From an uncultured Lachnospiraceae bacterium (GTDB lineage Bacteria; Bacillota; Clostridia; Lachnospirales; Lachnospiraceae): a DNA stretch of 53,733 nucleotides. The stretch is from positions 1 to 53,733 of the forward strand of contig CANDGI010000021.1 in assembly GCA_947384285.1 (NCBI GenBank), written 5' to 3'. Position numbers and translations under genes: made by a program. Of the stretch, positions 24,740-32,962 are shown one piece after another. The first letter of the stretch is position 1, and each line of letters begins with the position of its first letter. The notes under the pieces were generated by a model. That model did no database searches. It was given only the letters and a program-made list of their open reading frames with translations, and was not told the DNA's origin.

Positions 24740-25750
24740 TCATTTGGATTGCCGGTACTGTACCGGTTCTGAGTTTTGGTCCAAAGAACGGAATTCATAT
24801 CCAGCATCTGAAAGCTTCTGCAAGACGGTGGGGAGGGCTGTCAATGTGGCATTCTTCCCAGGGCCGTCATGCATAAGGATGACAGGATTGTCAATGTATC
24901 CAACATTGGAACAGACATTGTCAATGATATTTTCAGTTGTGGTAAGGTTGCTTCCATCTCCTGAGCTTACGTTCCAATCATAATGGGTAAATCCCCGACG
25001 TTCCATTTCTTTGATGATATTGTTTACGATATAGGAGGAACCATTGTTGCTTCCCCCAGGAAAACGGAAGAGACAGGGGGAATAGCCGCCGGTTTCCTCG
25101 TATACCCAATCATATAATTTCTCGTAATCTTCTAAAAAAGCATTCACAGAACGATAAATCTGGTTGTAGTTGTGACTATAAGAATGAAGTGCCAGTGTGT
25201 GTCCCCGCTCTACAATTTCTGATAAATATTCTTCGTATTCCTCATTATTTGCAGCCACCACAAAAAAGGTTGCATGGGCATTGTATTCATCCAATATATC
25301 TAATACTTTTGGGGTTAGGGAAGAAGGCCCGTCGTCAAAGGTCAGATAGACGTATTTCTGTCCAGACTGAACTGGCAGATCATCCTTATCTGCATATAGG
25401 TTAGGGTAAGGGTCATCTTCTGATTTATTTGTAGAGGACCAGTCATCCTCACTGGAATCTTCCCAAGAATCTTCCGTGGAATCTTCATTTCCAAAATCCT
25501 GTATCTGCTCAGATAATTCAGAAATGTAATCTTTTTGTCCTTCGATGTATTTTTCTTTTTCTTCCAGTTGGGCAGCGCTGTCCGCTAACTCTTCATTTAG
25601 CCCAGAGTTGTTTTCCTGTAACTGAGAAGCTTCTATTTCCAGTTTTTGATAACGTCCATTTAAGTCCTGATATTGGAATCCCAGGACCCCACAGACGCAA
25701 AGGGAAATGATAACGCAAACCAGTACAGGAATCCATCGCTTCTTTTTCAT
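24740..25750 (-). CDS. Membrane-anchored polysaccharide deacetylase (NodB domain)
   Basis: Extracytoplasmic deacetylase of carbohydrate esterase family 4, likely acting on peptidoglycan or another amino-sugar polymer. An N-terminal anchor at residues 5-24 is followed by a coiled coil (about 28-90) and an acidic Ser-rich linker (about 90-115). The NodB domain follows: TFDDGPSS (Asp139-Asp140), metal-binding HSYSH (His189, His193), RFPGGSN, and LMHDGPG near the end. All catalytic motifs are intact. ATG 25750 is preferred because AGGAG lies 9 nt upstream; ATG 25756 is 3 nt from it. Length 336 aa. It has its own promoter with an 11-bp-period direct repeat upstream. Confidence 0.9.
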   Translation of the reverse strand: MKKKRWIPVLVCVIISLCVCGVLGFQYQDLNGRYQKLEIEASQLQENNSGLNEELADSAAQLEEKEKYIEGQKDYISELSEQIQDFGNEDSTEDSWEDSSEDDWSSTNKSEDDPYPNLYADKDDLPVQSGQKYVYLTFDDGPSSLTPKVLDILDEYNAHATFFVVAANNEEYEEYLSEIVERGHTLALHSYSHNYNQIYRSVNAFLEDYEKLYDWVYEETGGYSPCLFRFPGGSNNGSSYIVNNIIKEMERRGFTHYDWNVSSGDGSNLTTTENIIDNVCSNVGYIDNPVILMHDGPGKNATLTALPTVLQKLSDAGYEFRSLDQNSEPVQYRQSK

Positions 25751-25787
25751 AATCATTTTCTCCTTTCGTAACTTTTTTCCAAATATC

Positions 25788-25838
25788 AGTATAGCGAAAG
25801 GAAAGAGTTTCAACAAGAGGTTAAGAAAAATTTAAGAA
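25788..25838 (-). promoter_or_regulatory. Promoter and OmpR-type repeat of the deacetylase gene
   Basis: On the minus strand TTGTTG (25811-25816) and TATACT (25788-25793) are 17 bp apart. Just upstream, TTAAGAA on the plus strand occurs exactly at 25821-25827 and 25832-25838 (11-bp spacing), that is TTCTTAA-N4-TTCTTAA reading toward the gene. The spacing suggests control by an OmpR/PhoB-type regulator; which one is unknown. Confidence 0.6.
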
Positions 25839-25882
25839 AAGGCAGCTGGCAGCCTGTGCTAGGCTAGCCCCATTGCTTATCC

Positions 25883-26590
25883 CTATCGTATTTCACCCCA
25901 GTATTTTGTTAACTCCTGCATAAAAGCATTTATTCTTAATCTGCTTAGGAATAATGGTTCTCCTTTTACGATGGCGCATTTATCCTTGATTGCTTCTACA
26001 TGTTCCAGATTAATTAAATATCCATTATTGCCCCGGGAAAAGTGCATATTACTTAAAAGATTTTCCGCATTTTTTAGTGTTCCAGTTGATAAGTAAATTC
26101 CATCTTTCGTATGGTATACCAGATTATGACCTTGACTTTCTATGTAATAAATATTAGATACATCTTCACGTTTGACGCCGCCTTTTACAGAAATCACGAT
26201 ATATTTCCGATTCATTTTCTGTAATCTAGAAATGGCGCGTCTCAATTTTTGGTTGAATGCAAAGTAGGACACTGGCTTTAATATATAATCTAAAGCACCT
26301 ACCTCATATCCTCGGATTGCATACTGGGATATGTTTGTAATAAACATAATTACTACATTAGGGTCAGTTTTGCGGATTTCTTCTGCTGCAGTCATTCCAT
26401 CTACAAATTTCATCTGTATATCCATTAAAATAATATCATACTGCGCTTTATAATTAGTAGCAATGTCCCTGCCATCCTGGTATACCTTAATGTAGAATTC
26501 TTCTTTTTCTTCCTTTTGATAGGTGTCTAAATGCTGCAATAATTTAGAAGCATACTGCGCATCATCTTCTACAATAGCTATTTTTATCAT
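25883..26590 (-). CDS. LytTR-family response regulator (paralogue 1)
   Basis: AgrA/LytR-type transcription factor. Receiver with acidic Glu8-Asp9-Asp10, phospho-acceptor Asp57 in IILMDIQM and the Lys of ILKPVSYF. The LytTR DNA-binding domain (about 135-235) has the typical YIESQGHNLVYHT and FSRGNNGYLINLEHVE segments. It is strongly similar across its length to the regulator at 34362-35075, so the two arose by duplication. ATG 26590 is chosen because the protein then begins MIKIAIVEDD like its paralogue; upstream ATG and TTG codons lack better ribosome sites. It has no kinase gene of its own, lies divergent from the carrier-protein operon and has a strong promoter. Confidence 0.92.
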   Translation of the reverse strand: MIKIAIVEDDAQYASKLLQHLDTYQKEEKEEFYIKVYQDGRDIATNYKAQYDIILMDIQMKFVDGMTAAEEIRKTDPNVVIMFITNISQYAIRGYEVGALDYILKPVSYFAFNQKLRRAISRLQKMNRKYIVISVKGGVKREDVSNIYYIESQGHNLVYHTKDGIYLSTGTLKNAENLLSNMHFSRGNNGYLINLEHVEAIKDKCAIVKGEPLFLSRLRINAFMQELTKYWGEIR

Positions 26591-26681
26591 ATTACTTCTC
26601 ATTTCGCTTTCACTGGAGAAACCTTCCAACTATCTTGGCTGGCTTTTCCAAAATCAATTGAGTGTTTTTACAATTAAATAA

Positions 26682-26710
26682 ATTATAACAAACCCGATTT
26701 GTCTATGCAA
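26682..26710 (-). promoter_or_regulatory. Promoter of the LytTR regulator 1 gene
   Basis: On the minus strand TTGCAT (26705-26710) and TATAAT (26682-26687) are 17 bp apart, with a TG one base before the -10. It is close to consensus and needs no activator, unlike the divergent operon promoter. The 303-bp gap between the two genes is otherwise AT-rich and also holds the LytTR box. Confidence 0.7.
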
Positions 26711-26789
26711 GAAGAAGTAAATTAAAAATTGTGTAATATTTACAAAAAAGCAATTATAAAGATGTCGAATTTGTATATAAGAAAATCAA

Positions 26790-26853
26790 TTTACGAAGAA
26801 AATAGTACAACTTACGTAAAAAAAGGGCATTAAGATACACAAAATGGTAAAAT
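26790..26853 (+). promoter_or_regulatory. LytTR-type box and promoter of the carrier-protein operon
   Basis: Direct repeats TTTACGAAGAA (from 26790) and CTTACGTAAAA (from 26811) are exactly 21 bp apart, two helical turns, the spacing used by AgrA/ComE-type LytTR regulators. An AGTACA lies between them at 26804-26809. An extended -10 (TGGTAAAAT, hexamer 26848-26853) lies 36 bp after the second TTACG; no good -35 is present, so activation is expected. A closely similar 33-bp element occurs before the GH3 gene (36464-36496). Confidence 0.7.
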
Positions 26854-26893
26854 TTTGTAAAAAATTAATGATTTAATGAGAGAGGAGAAACAT

Positions 26894-27142
26894 ATGAGGG
26901 AAAACTTAAGTTTAGACAACATTAAGGAATTAATTGGAGAAGTTATGGAGGATTCTAAAATTGCAGAGCGGATGAGTGATGATGCAGATTTATTTCTTGA
27001 TGTAGGAATGGATTCGCTTACTATGATTAATTTTGTTTTGAGGGTGGAAGAAGAGTTTGATATAGAAATTGATTTTGATGATTTTGATATGGGAAAGCTT
27101 TGTTCATTAAAGGATTTTTTTGAATATCTATGCAATTTATAA
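26894..27142 (+). CDS. Acyl/peptidyl carrier protein of the novel cluster
   Basis: Discrete carrier protein of 82 aa. Ser41 in DVGMDSLTMINFVLRVEEEF is the phosphopantetheine attachment site, and the acidic helix II/III region (VEEEFDIEIDFDDFDM) is typical. It begins at ATG 26894 with AGGAG 8 nt upstream. It differs from the housekeeping fatty-acid carrier, which would sit among fab genes; here it leads an operon with an ATP-grasp ligase and a radical SAM enzyme. That suggests a substrate is loaded and modified while tethered. No phosphopantetheinyl transferase gene is in the window, so the cell's general one must serve. Confidence 0.9.
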   Translation: MRENLSLDNIKELIGEVMEDSKIAERMSDDADLFLDVGMDSLTMINFVLRVEEEFDIEIDFDDFDMGKLCSLKDFFEYLCNL

Positions 27143-27163
27143 GAAAAAGGATGATGATATGGA

Positions 27164-28528
27164 ATGGATAAGCAGGATAAAGCAATGAAAATTATCAGTG
27201 GAACGTTTGATTGCGAGGAATATTGGAGAGGGGAGGATTTAGCAAAACTGCCTTTTGTAAAAGATAATCAGGCTAAGTCTGTCGTAACGGCAATGGATGA
27301 GTTATTGTTTGTATTTGCAGACAGAGTCAGAGGACAGGATATAGTAATTACATATTACCAGATGGATAAAGAACATGTTGGTTATTTGAATGATATTGGC
27401 TTTTGCTTTAGACCAAGGGGGATGATGCACCGGATGGAAGCCTTGGAATCCAAGGAGGGAAAAAATATCTCCCGGTTATTGCTGGAAAGTCCATTGCTTT
27501 TTGATATAAAGCGTGAAAATAGTGCAGAAATGGAGTATTGTCCATTTGCTATTGAAGATAATACCTGGGCGGTATGTGAAAAGTTTGGACTGGATTTTCA
27601 TGGACCGGATTTTCATGTTGTCAGAAAGGTCAATTCGAAGGCATATTCTGCATACATAAATCAGGAGTTAAATCTTTTCCATGATTTTTCAATAGTCAGA
27701 AGTTCGAAGGAACTTCAGGCAAAAGGAGGTGAATATTTGGAAACCTCGGCTTTCCTGATAAAAGACATCTATGGCGTATCTGGAAAAGGGAACCTTCTAG
27801 TTTCATCACCTAAAATTTTGGGTAATATCGTGAGATATCTCAGCCAACAAGAAAGAAAAGGGAAAAGGGTAGAGTTCATTGTTGAACCGTTTCTTGAGAA
27901 GGAGCAAGATTTTTCCTGCCAGTTTTATATTGATTTGCATGGAAATACAGAGATTTTATCAGTTCAGGAGATACGTAATAAAAATTTTGCATACGAAGGT
28001 ACCTATGCTGCCAAGGAAAAGCTGCTGGAGCTTTTGGAGCAGAAAGGATATTTTGAAATTATCCGAAAGACAGCAAAAAAGTTATATGATGATGGATATT
28101 TCGGACATGTTTGTATTGATTCTATGGTATTGAGGAACGGGAAAATTATTCCGGTTGTTGAAATTAATGCGAGACGTTCTATGAGCTTGATGAAATACAG
28201 GGTGGACCAATATTTAGCCAGGTATAGGCTGAATTGCAGTTTTACATATTATTCTCTTTCTTTTCATCATAATGTTGAATTCGGGAAGATATTAGAGAAA
28301 ATGCAAAAGAGCGAACTTCTATATAAACCAGGTAAGGAAGGGGGCATTCTTCCATTAAGTGCAAATTCATTGATGATTAATCAGAAAATCCAACAGAAAG
28401 AAATGGGAGAGAAGTATGTGAAAGGACGGTTTTATGTTGCTGTCGTTTATCAAAATGATAAGCAGCATAAGGAACTAAAGAAGGAATTTACTGAATTTTT
28501 GAAGAAAAATTTATTTTGTATCATATGA
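27164..28528 (+). CDS. ATP-grasp ligase
   Basis: Carboxylate-amine/thiol ligase fold: activates a carboxylate as acyl phosphate and joins it to a nucleophile. Visible parts are the adenine/phosphate-loop region with Lys200 and the glycine-rich IKDIYGVSGKGNLLV (about 199-213), the FIVEPFLE hinge (Glu241), and the metal-binding end VVEINARRSM (Glu333, Asn335). The N-terminal about 130 residues are a substrate domain without a recognised family. Length 454 aa. It is 21 nt after the carrier gene, so charging of the carrier, as ATP-grasp enzymes do in thiotemplated pathways such as closthioamide, is one hypothesis; ligation of an amino acid to a released product is another. Its ribosome site is weak (AAGG 13 nt upstream). 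Confidence 0.8.
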   Translation: MDKQDKAMKIISGTFDCEEYWRGEDLAKLPFVKDNQAKSVVTAMDELLFVFADRVRGQDIVITYYQMDKEHVGYLNDIGFCFRPRGMMHRMEALESKEGKNISRLLLESPLLFDIKRENSAEMEYCPFAIEDNTWAVCEKFGLDFHGPDFHVVRKVNSKAYSAYINQELNLFHDFSIVRSSKELQAKGGEYLETSAFLIKDIYGVSGKGNLLVSSPKILGNIVRYLSQQERKGKRVEFIVEPFLEKEQDFSCQFYIDLHGNTEILSVQEIRNKNFAYEGTYAAKEKLLELLEQKGYFEIIRKTAKKLYDDGYFGHVCIDSMVLRNGKIIPVVEINARRSMSLMKYRVDQYLARYRLNCSFTYYSLSFHHNVEFGKILEKMQKSELLYKPGKEGGILPLSANSLMINQKIQQKEMGEKYVKGRFYVAVVYQNDKQHKELKKEFTEFLKKNLFCII

Positions 28529-28541
28529 GGAGGGGAATGAT

Positions 28542-29708
28542 ATGCAGCCAAAATCTAAGATAGAAATGGATGAAAAGGCTTTGGGCATTTTAAAAAATAC
28601 AATGAGGAGTATTGCAATACCAAAAAGAGAGAGGAAAAAAGATCCCGGATATGCCACAGAACAGCCAGAATGGATTGGATTAAAATTGACAAACAAATGC
28701 AATATGAGATGTAAACATTGTTATGAATGGAATGAAGATGGGTTTCATCATGGGATGGACAAAGAAGAGCAGAATATGGAATTGGACTTTGAATTGCTGA
28801 AAAAGGTGATTGATGAAACAAAAGAATATAAATCCAGGTTGTATCTTTGGGGTGGGGAGCCATTGTGCTATTCTGGATTTGATAAGCTGGCGGATATATT
28901 AGAAAAGGATAAACGGGAAGTTACCATTTGCACAAACGGTTTGTTAATTGAAAAAAAGTTAGACAGTATTCTGAAACTGTCGGACGCCCTGGAATTGTTA
29001 ATTCCAATAGAAGGGTTTGAGAAAGAGCATGATGAAATCAGAGGAAAAGGCAGTTTTCGAAAAACGATGCAAACGATAGAATTTTTAAAAGATTTAAAGT
29101 CGAAGGGGAGTTTCAATGGTAAAATATCTGTGCATACGGTCATTAATAATCAAATGATTGGGAAGCTTTATTCTTTCTTGGAGTTTTTGGAAGAAGAAGG
29201 CATTGATTTTGTAATGTTATGTTACCCGTGGTATATTTCGGATGAAACATCGAAGGAAATGGACAGCTATTTTGCAAAGCATTTTAGCTGGCTTGATGAT
29301 GGCGTCAAGGAAAAGAGCTGGCATTCATTCAAATATAAGATTGATACACAATATATTCCGGCTCTCATTGAAGATATTAAAAATATAAACAGCCGGGTAT
29401 GGAAGATTCGGGTCCGTTATCAGCCAGGGCTTGAGTTTGATGAAATTGAAAATTTTGTTTTAGGAAGTTCCAGTTATAAAATAAAGCAGGAGCATTGTCT
29501 GGCGCTTTCCAATCGTATGGATGTTATTCCAAACGGCAATGTTTCTGCCTGCAAATTTTTCAATGAAATATGCGTAAAAAATCTTAAGGAAGCAAGTGTG
29601 GCGGAAATTTGGCATTCAGAACCATATAGAAGAATACGTGAAACAATTTACCATAATAGTATGCCGATTTGCTCAAAATGCAGCGCCTTATCTTTAAATG
29701 GAGGTTAA
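28542..29708 (+). CDS. Radical SAM enzyme with SPASM-like C-terminus
   Basis: The radical SAM cluster motif CNMRCKHC (Cys53, Cys57, Cys60) binds the [4Fe-4S] cluster and SAM; GGEP at 104-107 is the usual SAM-amine contact. The C-terminal region has five further cysteines (about 319, 337, 344, 377 and 380), with the spacing of a SPASM or twitch auxiliary-cluster domain, as in peptide- and small-molecule-modifying enzymes. Length 388 aa. GGAGGGG precedes the ATG. There is no recognisable precursor-peptide gene beside it and no RRE-like N-terminal domain, so a carrier-bound or free small-molecule substrate is as likely as a ribosomal peptide. Reaction type cannot be deduced. Confidence 0.85.
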   Translation: MQPKSKIEMDEKALGILKNTMRSIAIPKRERKKDPGYATEQPEWIGLKLTNKCNMRCKHCYEWNEDGFHHGMDKEEQNMELDFELLKKVIDETKEYKSRLYLWGGEPLCYSGFDKLADILEKDKREVTICTNGLLIEKKLDSILKLSDALELLIPIEGFEKEHDEIRGKGSFRKTMQTIEFLKDLKSKGSFNGKISVHTVINNQMIGKLYSFLEFLEEEGIDFVMLCYPWYISDETSKEMDSYFAKHFSWLDDGVKEKSWHSFKYKIDTQYIPALIEDIKNINSRVWKIRVRYQPGLEFDEIENFVLGSSSYKIKQEHCLALSNRMDVIPNGNVSACKFFNEICVKNLKEASVAEIWHSEPYRRIRETIYHNSMPICSKCSALSLNGG

Positions 29709-29765
29709 CATAGTGCGGTATCTCATGGCGAAGTAATAAGAATATAGAAGTGTGAAGGGAGAAAA

Positions 29766-30770
29766 ATGGCAAAATTAACGTATGCAGATTATTATTTACC
29801 CAATCATAGAGTGTCTGTGTGGGAATACCTGAATTCACAAGACATAAGCATTCCTAAAATATATACGTCAAAAGAAGAATACAGTAAGGCGTATGTAAAA
29901 CGGACAAAATTGGAATTCTTTTATGAGGAAAAGGAACATGATTTAATAGAAATATTCACAGACATGCTGAACAGGTTATTTGAAATAAAAAAGATTAATC
30001 CAACAGAGATAAGATATGTATTTTATACAAAATCTTATCGCTCTTATTATTCATATAATGGAGATAGAGAATACCATGGAAGGGACATGGGTGGAGGCAG
30101 TGTGAACATCCCTTACTATTTGACGGGAAAATTTGGATTAGAAGAAGCCTGTGTAATTGTTAATGATGGAAAATGCGCCTCTGTTCTTCAGGCATTGGAG
30201 CTTTCAGCTATGTGCTGTGACAAAAAGGGCGGATATGCGCTGATCCTCACCCCATCCTTTTCAAAATCAAATAACAGATACAGGGATACTACCTTGTTTG
30301 GGGATGGCGTGGGTATTATGCTAGTTGGAGATGATAGAAACAGCGGATATGAGATTATTGATTCCATGCTTAAGACAGATGGTATGTTAAGCCGGCAATT
30401 ATATGATAACTATGTTAGGGAATGTCAGGGATATAGGGAAAAGAATAAAAAACCGCTATCGGTGATGAAGTTTGAAGATATATTTGAACGTGAAGTTTTA
30501 AAACGCCATGGGCTTACAAACGATGTGGTCAAAGGGGTGATTACACTGAATATAAAAGTACTGATTGATAGATACAGCAAATTATATCCTGGCAGAGTTT
30601 ATCAAGAAAATGTGCCATATGGGGGACATATCAGCGATGTTGATATTATCAGAAATTTTAAAGATTTCACTTCAAAGGCTGCGGTTGGAAATGGGGAACA
30701 TATACTGTTGATTTCCTGCGGAGCAGATACTACCGGAATGGAATATGGAGGGGTTCTTTTAAAAGGATAA
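29766..30770 (+). CDS. KAS III-like (FabH-related) condensing or acyl-transfer enzyme
   Basis: Thiolase-fold protein resembling 3-oxoacyl-ACP synthase III. The nucleophile appears as Cys137 in NDGKCASVLQALELS, and GDGVGIMLVGDD matches the conserved DGAGA-type turn. By hand alignment the catalytic His of FabH (PHQAN) falls on VITLNIK, with no His, and the Asn of GNTSAAS falls on YGGHISDVD, where it is Gly or His. A normal decarboxylative condensation is therefore doubtful; acyl transfer using the Cys alone, as in other KAS III-like transferases, is possible. Length 334 aa is typical. It presumably works with the cluster's carrier protein. GGGAG precedes the ATG. Confidence 0.78.
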   Translation: MAKLTYADYYLPNHRVSVWEYLNSQDISIPKIYTSKEEYSKAYVKRTKLEFFYEEKEHDLIEIFTDMLNRLFEIKKINPTEIRYVFYTKSYRSYYSYNGDREYHGRDMGGGSVNIPYYLTGKFGLEEACVIVNDGKCASVLQALELSAMCCDKKGGYALILTPSFSKSNNRYRDTTLFGDGVGIMLVGDDRNSGYEIIDSMLKTDGMLSRQLYDNYVRECQGYREKNKKPLSVMKFEDIFEREVLKRHGLTNDVVKGVITLNIKVLIDRYSKLYPGRVYQENVPYGGHISDVDIIRNFKDFTSKAAVGNGEHILLISCGADTTGMEYGGVLLKG

Positions 30771-30802
30771 AAAGAGTAAGAATCAGAAGGGAGGAATCAA
30801 AG

Positions 30803-31912
30803 ATGAGGGAACGAACAGTAACGATATTATGTTCAGGAATGGGGTTAGGAGTCTATGTACCGTCCCTGCTATTGAAATATCAGCTGCAGCAAAGAGGAAT
30901 AAAAACAGAAGTTTTTGTAATAGAAAAATATTTTACCAAGGATAAACTAGCAAAACTTGAAGAAAACAGGAAGGCTTATCATAATAATTTTAAAGTTGCA
31001 GTTATGGGGCATAAGATGGCAAAGGGAGATATTACATCCAACTTAGAATGGAGAAACATAGAGCAGTTGCTGCAGAATTGGGCAGAAGGTGGAAAAAGGG
31101 ATTTTATCATGATGTCGGGGCAGTGGAGTAAAATTCTGGAAAACTATTTAGAAAAAAGCGGTGTAACAAATGTGAGAATAGATGCAGTTCATCTAGACAG
31201 CGGTATTGCTCCATCCTGGAAAAAGTTTGAAAATGATAAATCGTATTTTCATGAGGTTTGGATTTTTGATAATAATGTAAAAGATTTGTCTTGTGCCATT
31301 TGGGTTAATGATGGGAAAGTGATTCCATTTGAGGAACGGGAGAATAGAGTTTTTTTGCATGGCGGAGGCTGGGGAATGGGAACATACCGGGACAAAATCA
31401 ATGAACTTAATCAGAAAAAGATATACCTGGATATTGCGGCTTATGAGGAAGATGAAATTTCGGATAATAAGAGAGTGGGCAACCATTACTATCTTATGGA
31501 TCCAGCATGGGCGCCGTGGAGGGAAGAGAATGATAAGAAGCTAGAGTTTCCGCCGATGTTCGAAGTTTTAGAGACTGGAGAAAGAATTCCTTTATATGCA
31601 AAAGGCCATCCGGCAATTTTTGAAAAATTTGCACAGTGCAAAGGAATTATCAGTAAGCCGGGTGGAGGAACTTTATTGGATTCCCTGTCAGCGGCTACAC
31701 CGGTTGTTTTCCTTGAGCCGGTTGCAAAGCATGAGGAGATGAACGCTTTATTTTGGGAAGAATTGGGTTTTGGCATATCCTTCAAAAAATGGAAAGATTC
31801 GGGGTATTCCATGGAGCTTCTAAAGCAGCTGCATTTAAATCTGGTGGAAAAGAGAAAGCAAACCCCAGACTATTTAGATTTATTTGTTGGAAATTACCAA
31901 CGCCAGATGTAA
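30803..31912 (+). CDS. GT-B-fold glycosyltransferase (UGT/MurG-like)
   Basis: The N-terminus has the Rossmann-like opening TVTILCSGMGLGVYVPSLLL, and the C-terminal donor-binding region has KPGGGTLLDSLSAATPVVFL then EPVAKHEEMNA (about residues 289-320). These match the donor-sugar signature of UDP-glycosyltransferases and MurG. Length 369 aa is that of a small-molecule or lipid glycosyltransferase. Donor and acceptor are unknown. It is embedded between the KAS III-like and APH-like genes, 26-32 nt from each, which points to glycosylation of the cluster product. A membrane-bound GH3 glycosidase downstream shares the operon's regulatory box, suggesting the sugar may be temporary. Confidence 0.75.
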   Translation: MRERTVTILCSGMGLGVYVPSLLLKYQLQQRGIKTEVFVIEKYFTKDKLAKLEENRKAYHNNFKVAVMGHKMAKGDITSNLEWRNIEQLLQNWAEGGKRDFIMMSGQWSKILENYLEKSGVTNVRIDAVHLDSGIAPSWKKFENDKSYFHEVWIFDNNVKDLSCAIWVNDGKVIPFEERENRVFLHGGGWGMGTYRDKINELNQKKIYLDIAAYEEDEISDNKRVGNHYYLMDPAWAPWREENDKKLEFPPMFEVLETGERIPLYAKGHPAIFEKFAQCKGIISKPGGGTLLDSLSAATPVVFLEPVAKHEEMNALFWEELGFGISFKKWKDSGYSMELLKQLHLNLVEKRKQTPDYLDLFVGNYQRQM

Positions 31913-31938
31913 CAGGAAGGTAAGATGGAAAGGGAAAA

Positions 31939-32949
31939 ATGAAAAGCAGGACAAAAAATTTGCTATCTCATGAGGAGATTCAAGGACTCGTTAAAGTGAA
32001 TTTTGGGGAGGAGTATGAGCATAAGATTGGAGAAATTAAGGAATTAAAGGGAGGAATGTTTAATGCAATCTATTTGATTCAAAGAGTGGATGAGAAAAAT
32101 GGAATTGTATTGAAAGTAGGGGTGGCGCCAGGAAGGGATTTACTTACGTATGAGCAGGATATTATGCCCACGGAGGTGGCGTGTTATCAGTTAATAAAAG
32201 AAAAGACGTCAATTCCGATACCGGAAATTTTGAAATATGATTTCAGCAAAAAATATATAGAAAGCAATTACTTTTTTATGGAGGAGCTGAAAGGGGTTCC
32301 ATTGTCCAAGGCGTCCAAATTGATGAGTAAGCAAAGTTTGGACAAAATCAAAGACAAATTGGCGGAATACCTTGTTCAATTACATAAAATTGAGGGAAAC
32401 TACTTTGGCTATTTTACAGATGATAAAAAACATCAATATGATACCTGGAAGAATGCTTTTTTGAGCATGTTTGGCCAATTGCTGGAAGATTGTAAATTCC
32501 ATAAGGTAAATATTCCATATGAAAGAATAGAACAAGCTTTGAACGATAATATCCAATTTTTGGAGGAGATTAGGAAACCTTCCTTGGTGATGTTTGACTG
32601 CCATGAGGGGAATGTGTTTGTCAATAAGAGAAACGGAGAATATGAAATTCAAGGGATTATTGATTTTGAGCGGGCGTTTTGGGGAGATCCGGCCGCTGAT
32701 TTCCCAGCGGCATTTATTATGAGTGACGACATACGGAAAGAAGAAGTTTTTCTTGCTTCTTATTTAGAAAAAAGCGATAAAAAAAAGGAGTATACAAGGG
32801 ATGATGAAAAAAGGTTCCAAATGTACCGGATGTATATTTTAACTGTTATGGCTGGGGAAACCTTCCGATATGGATTTCTGTATGCCAAGCTGCAGAGAGA
32901 GTGGGCCAAAAGTGAAATTTTAAAGTGTTTGGAAATGCTTGAAGAATGA
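31939..32949 (+). CDS. APH-family phosphotransferase
   Basis: Aminoglycoside phosphotransferase/choline kinase-like fold. The ATP-lobe Lys lies in IVLKVGVAPG (about residue 59). The catalytic loop is VMFDCHEGNVFVN (Asp220 base, His222, Asn225), and the metal-binding Asp242 is in GIIDFERAFWGDPAADFP. All expected catalytic residues are there. Length 336 aa is normal. It may phosphorylate the cluster product for self-protection, as antibiotic kinases do, or perform a biosynthetic step; the sequence cannot separate these. It is 13 nt from the exporter gene. Confidence 0.85.
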   Translation: MKSRTKNLLSHEEIQGLVKVNFGEEYEHKIGEIKELKGGMFNAIYLIQRVDEKNGIVLKVGVAPGRDLLTYEQDIMPTEVACYQLIKEKTSIPIPEILKYDFSKKYIESNYFFMEELKGVPLSKASKLMSKQSLDKIKDKLAEYLVQLHKIEGNYFGYFTDDKKHQYDTWKNAFLSMFGQLLEDCKFHKVNIPYERIEQALNDNIQFLEEIRKPSLVMFDCHEGNVFVNKRNGEYEIQGIIDFERAFWGDPAADFPAAFIMSDDIRKEEVFLASYLEKSDKKKEYTRDDEKRFQMYRMYILTVMAGETFRYGFLYAKLQREWAKSEILKCLEMLEE

Positions 32950-32962
32950 GGGATGAAAAGGC

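Noticed and set aside
24684-24983. Plus-strand open frame of 99 codons with a TATAAT (24674-24679) upstream
   Set aside because: It lies antisense to the C-terminal part of the polysaccharide deacetylase, whose catalytic motifs are intact; there is no matching -35 and the translation resembles no family.
26894-27142. The small acidic gene as a RiPP precursor for the radical SAM enzyme
   Set aside because: It carries a clear DSL phosphopantetheine motif and carrier-protein helices, with no leader-core layout or Cys/aromatic-rich core.
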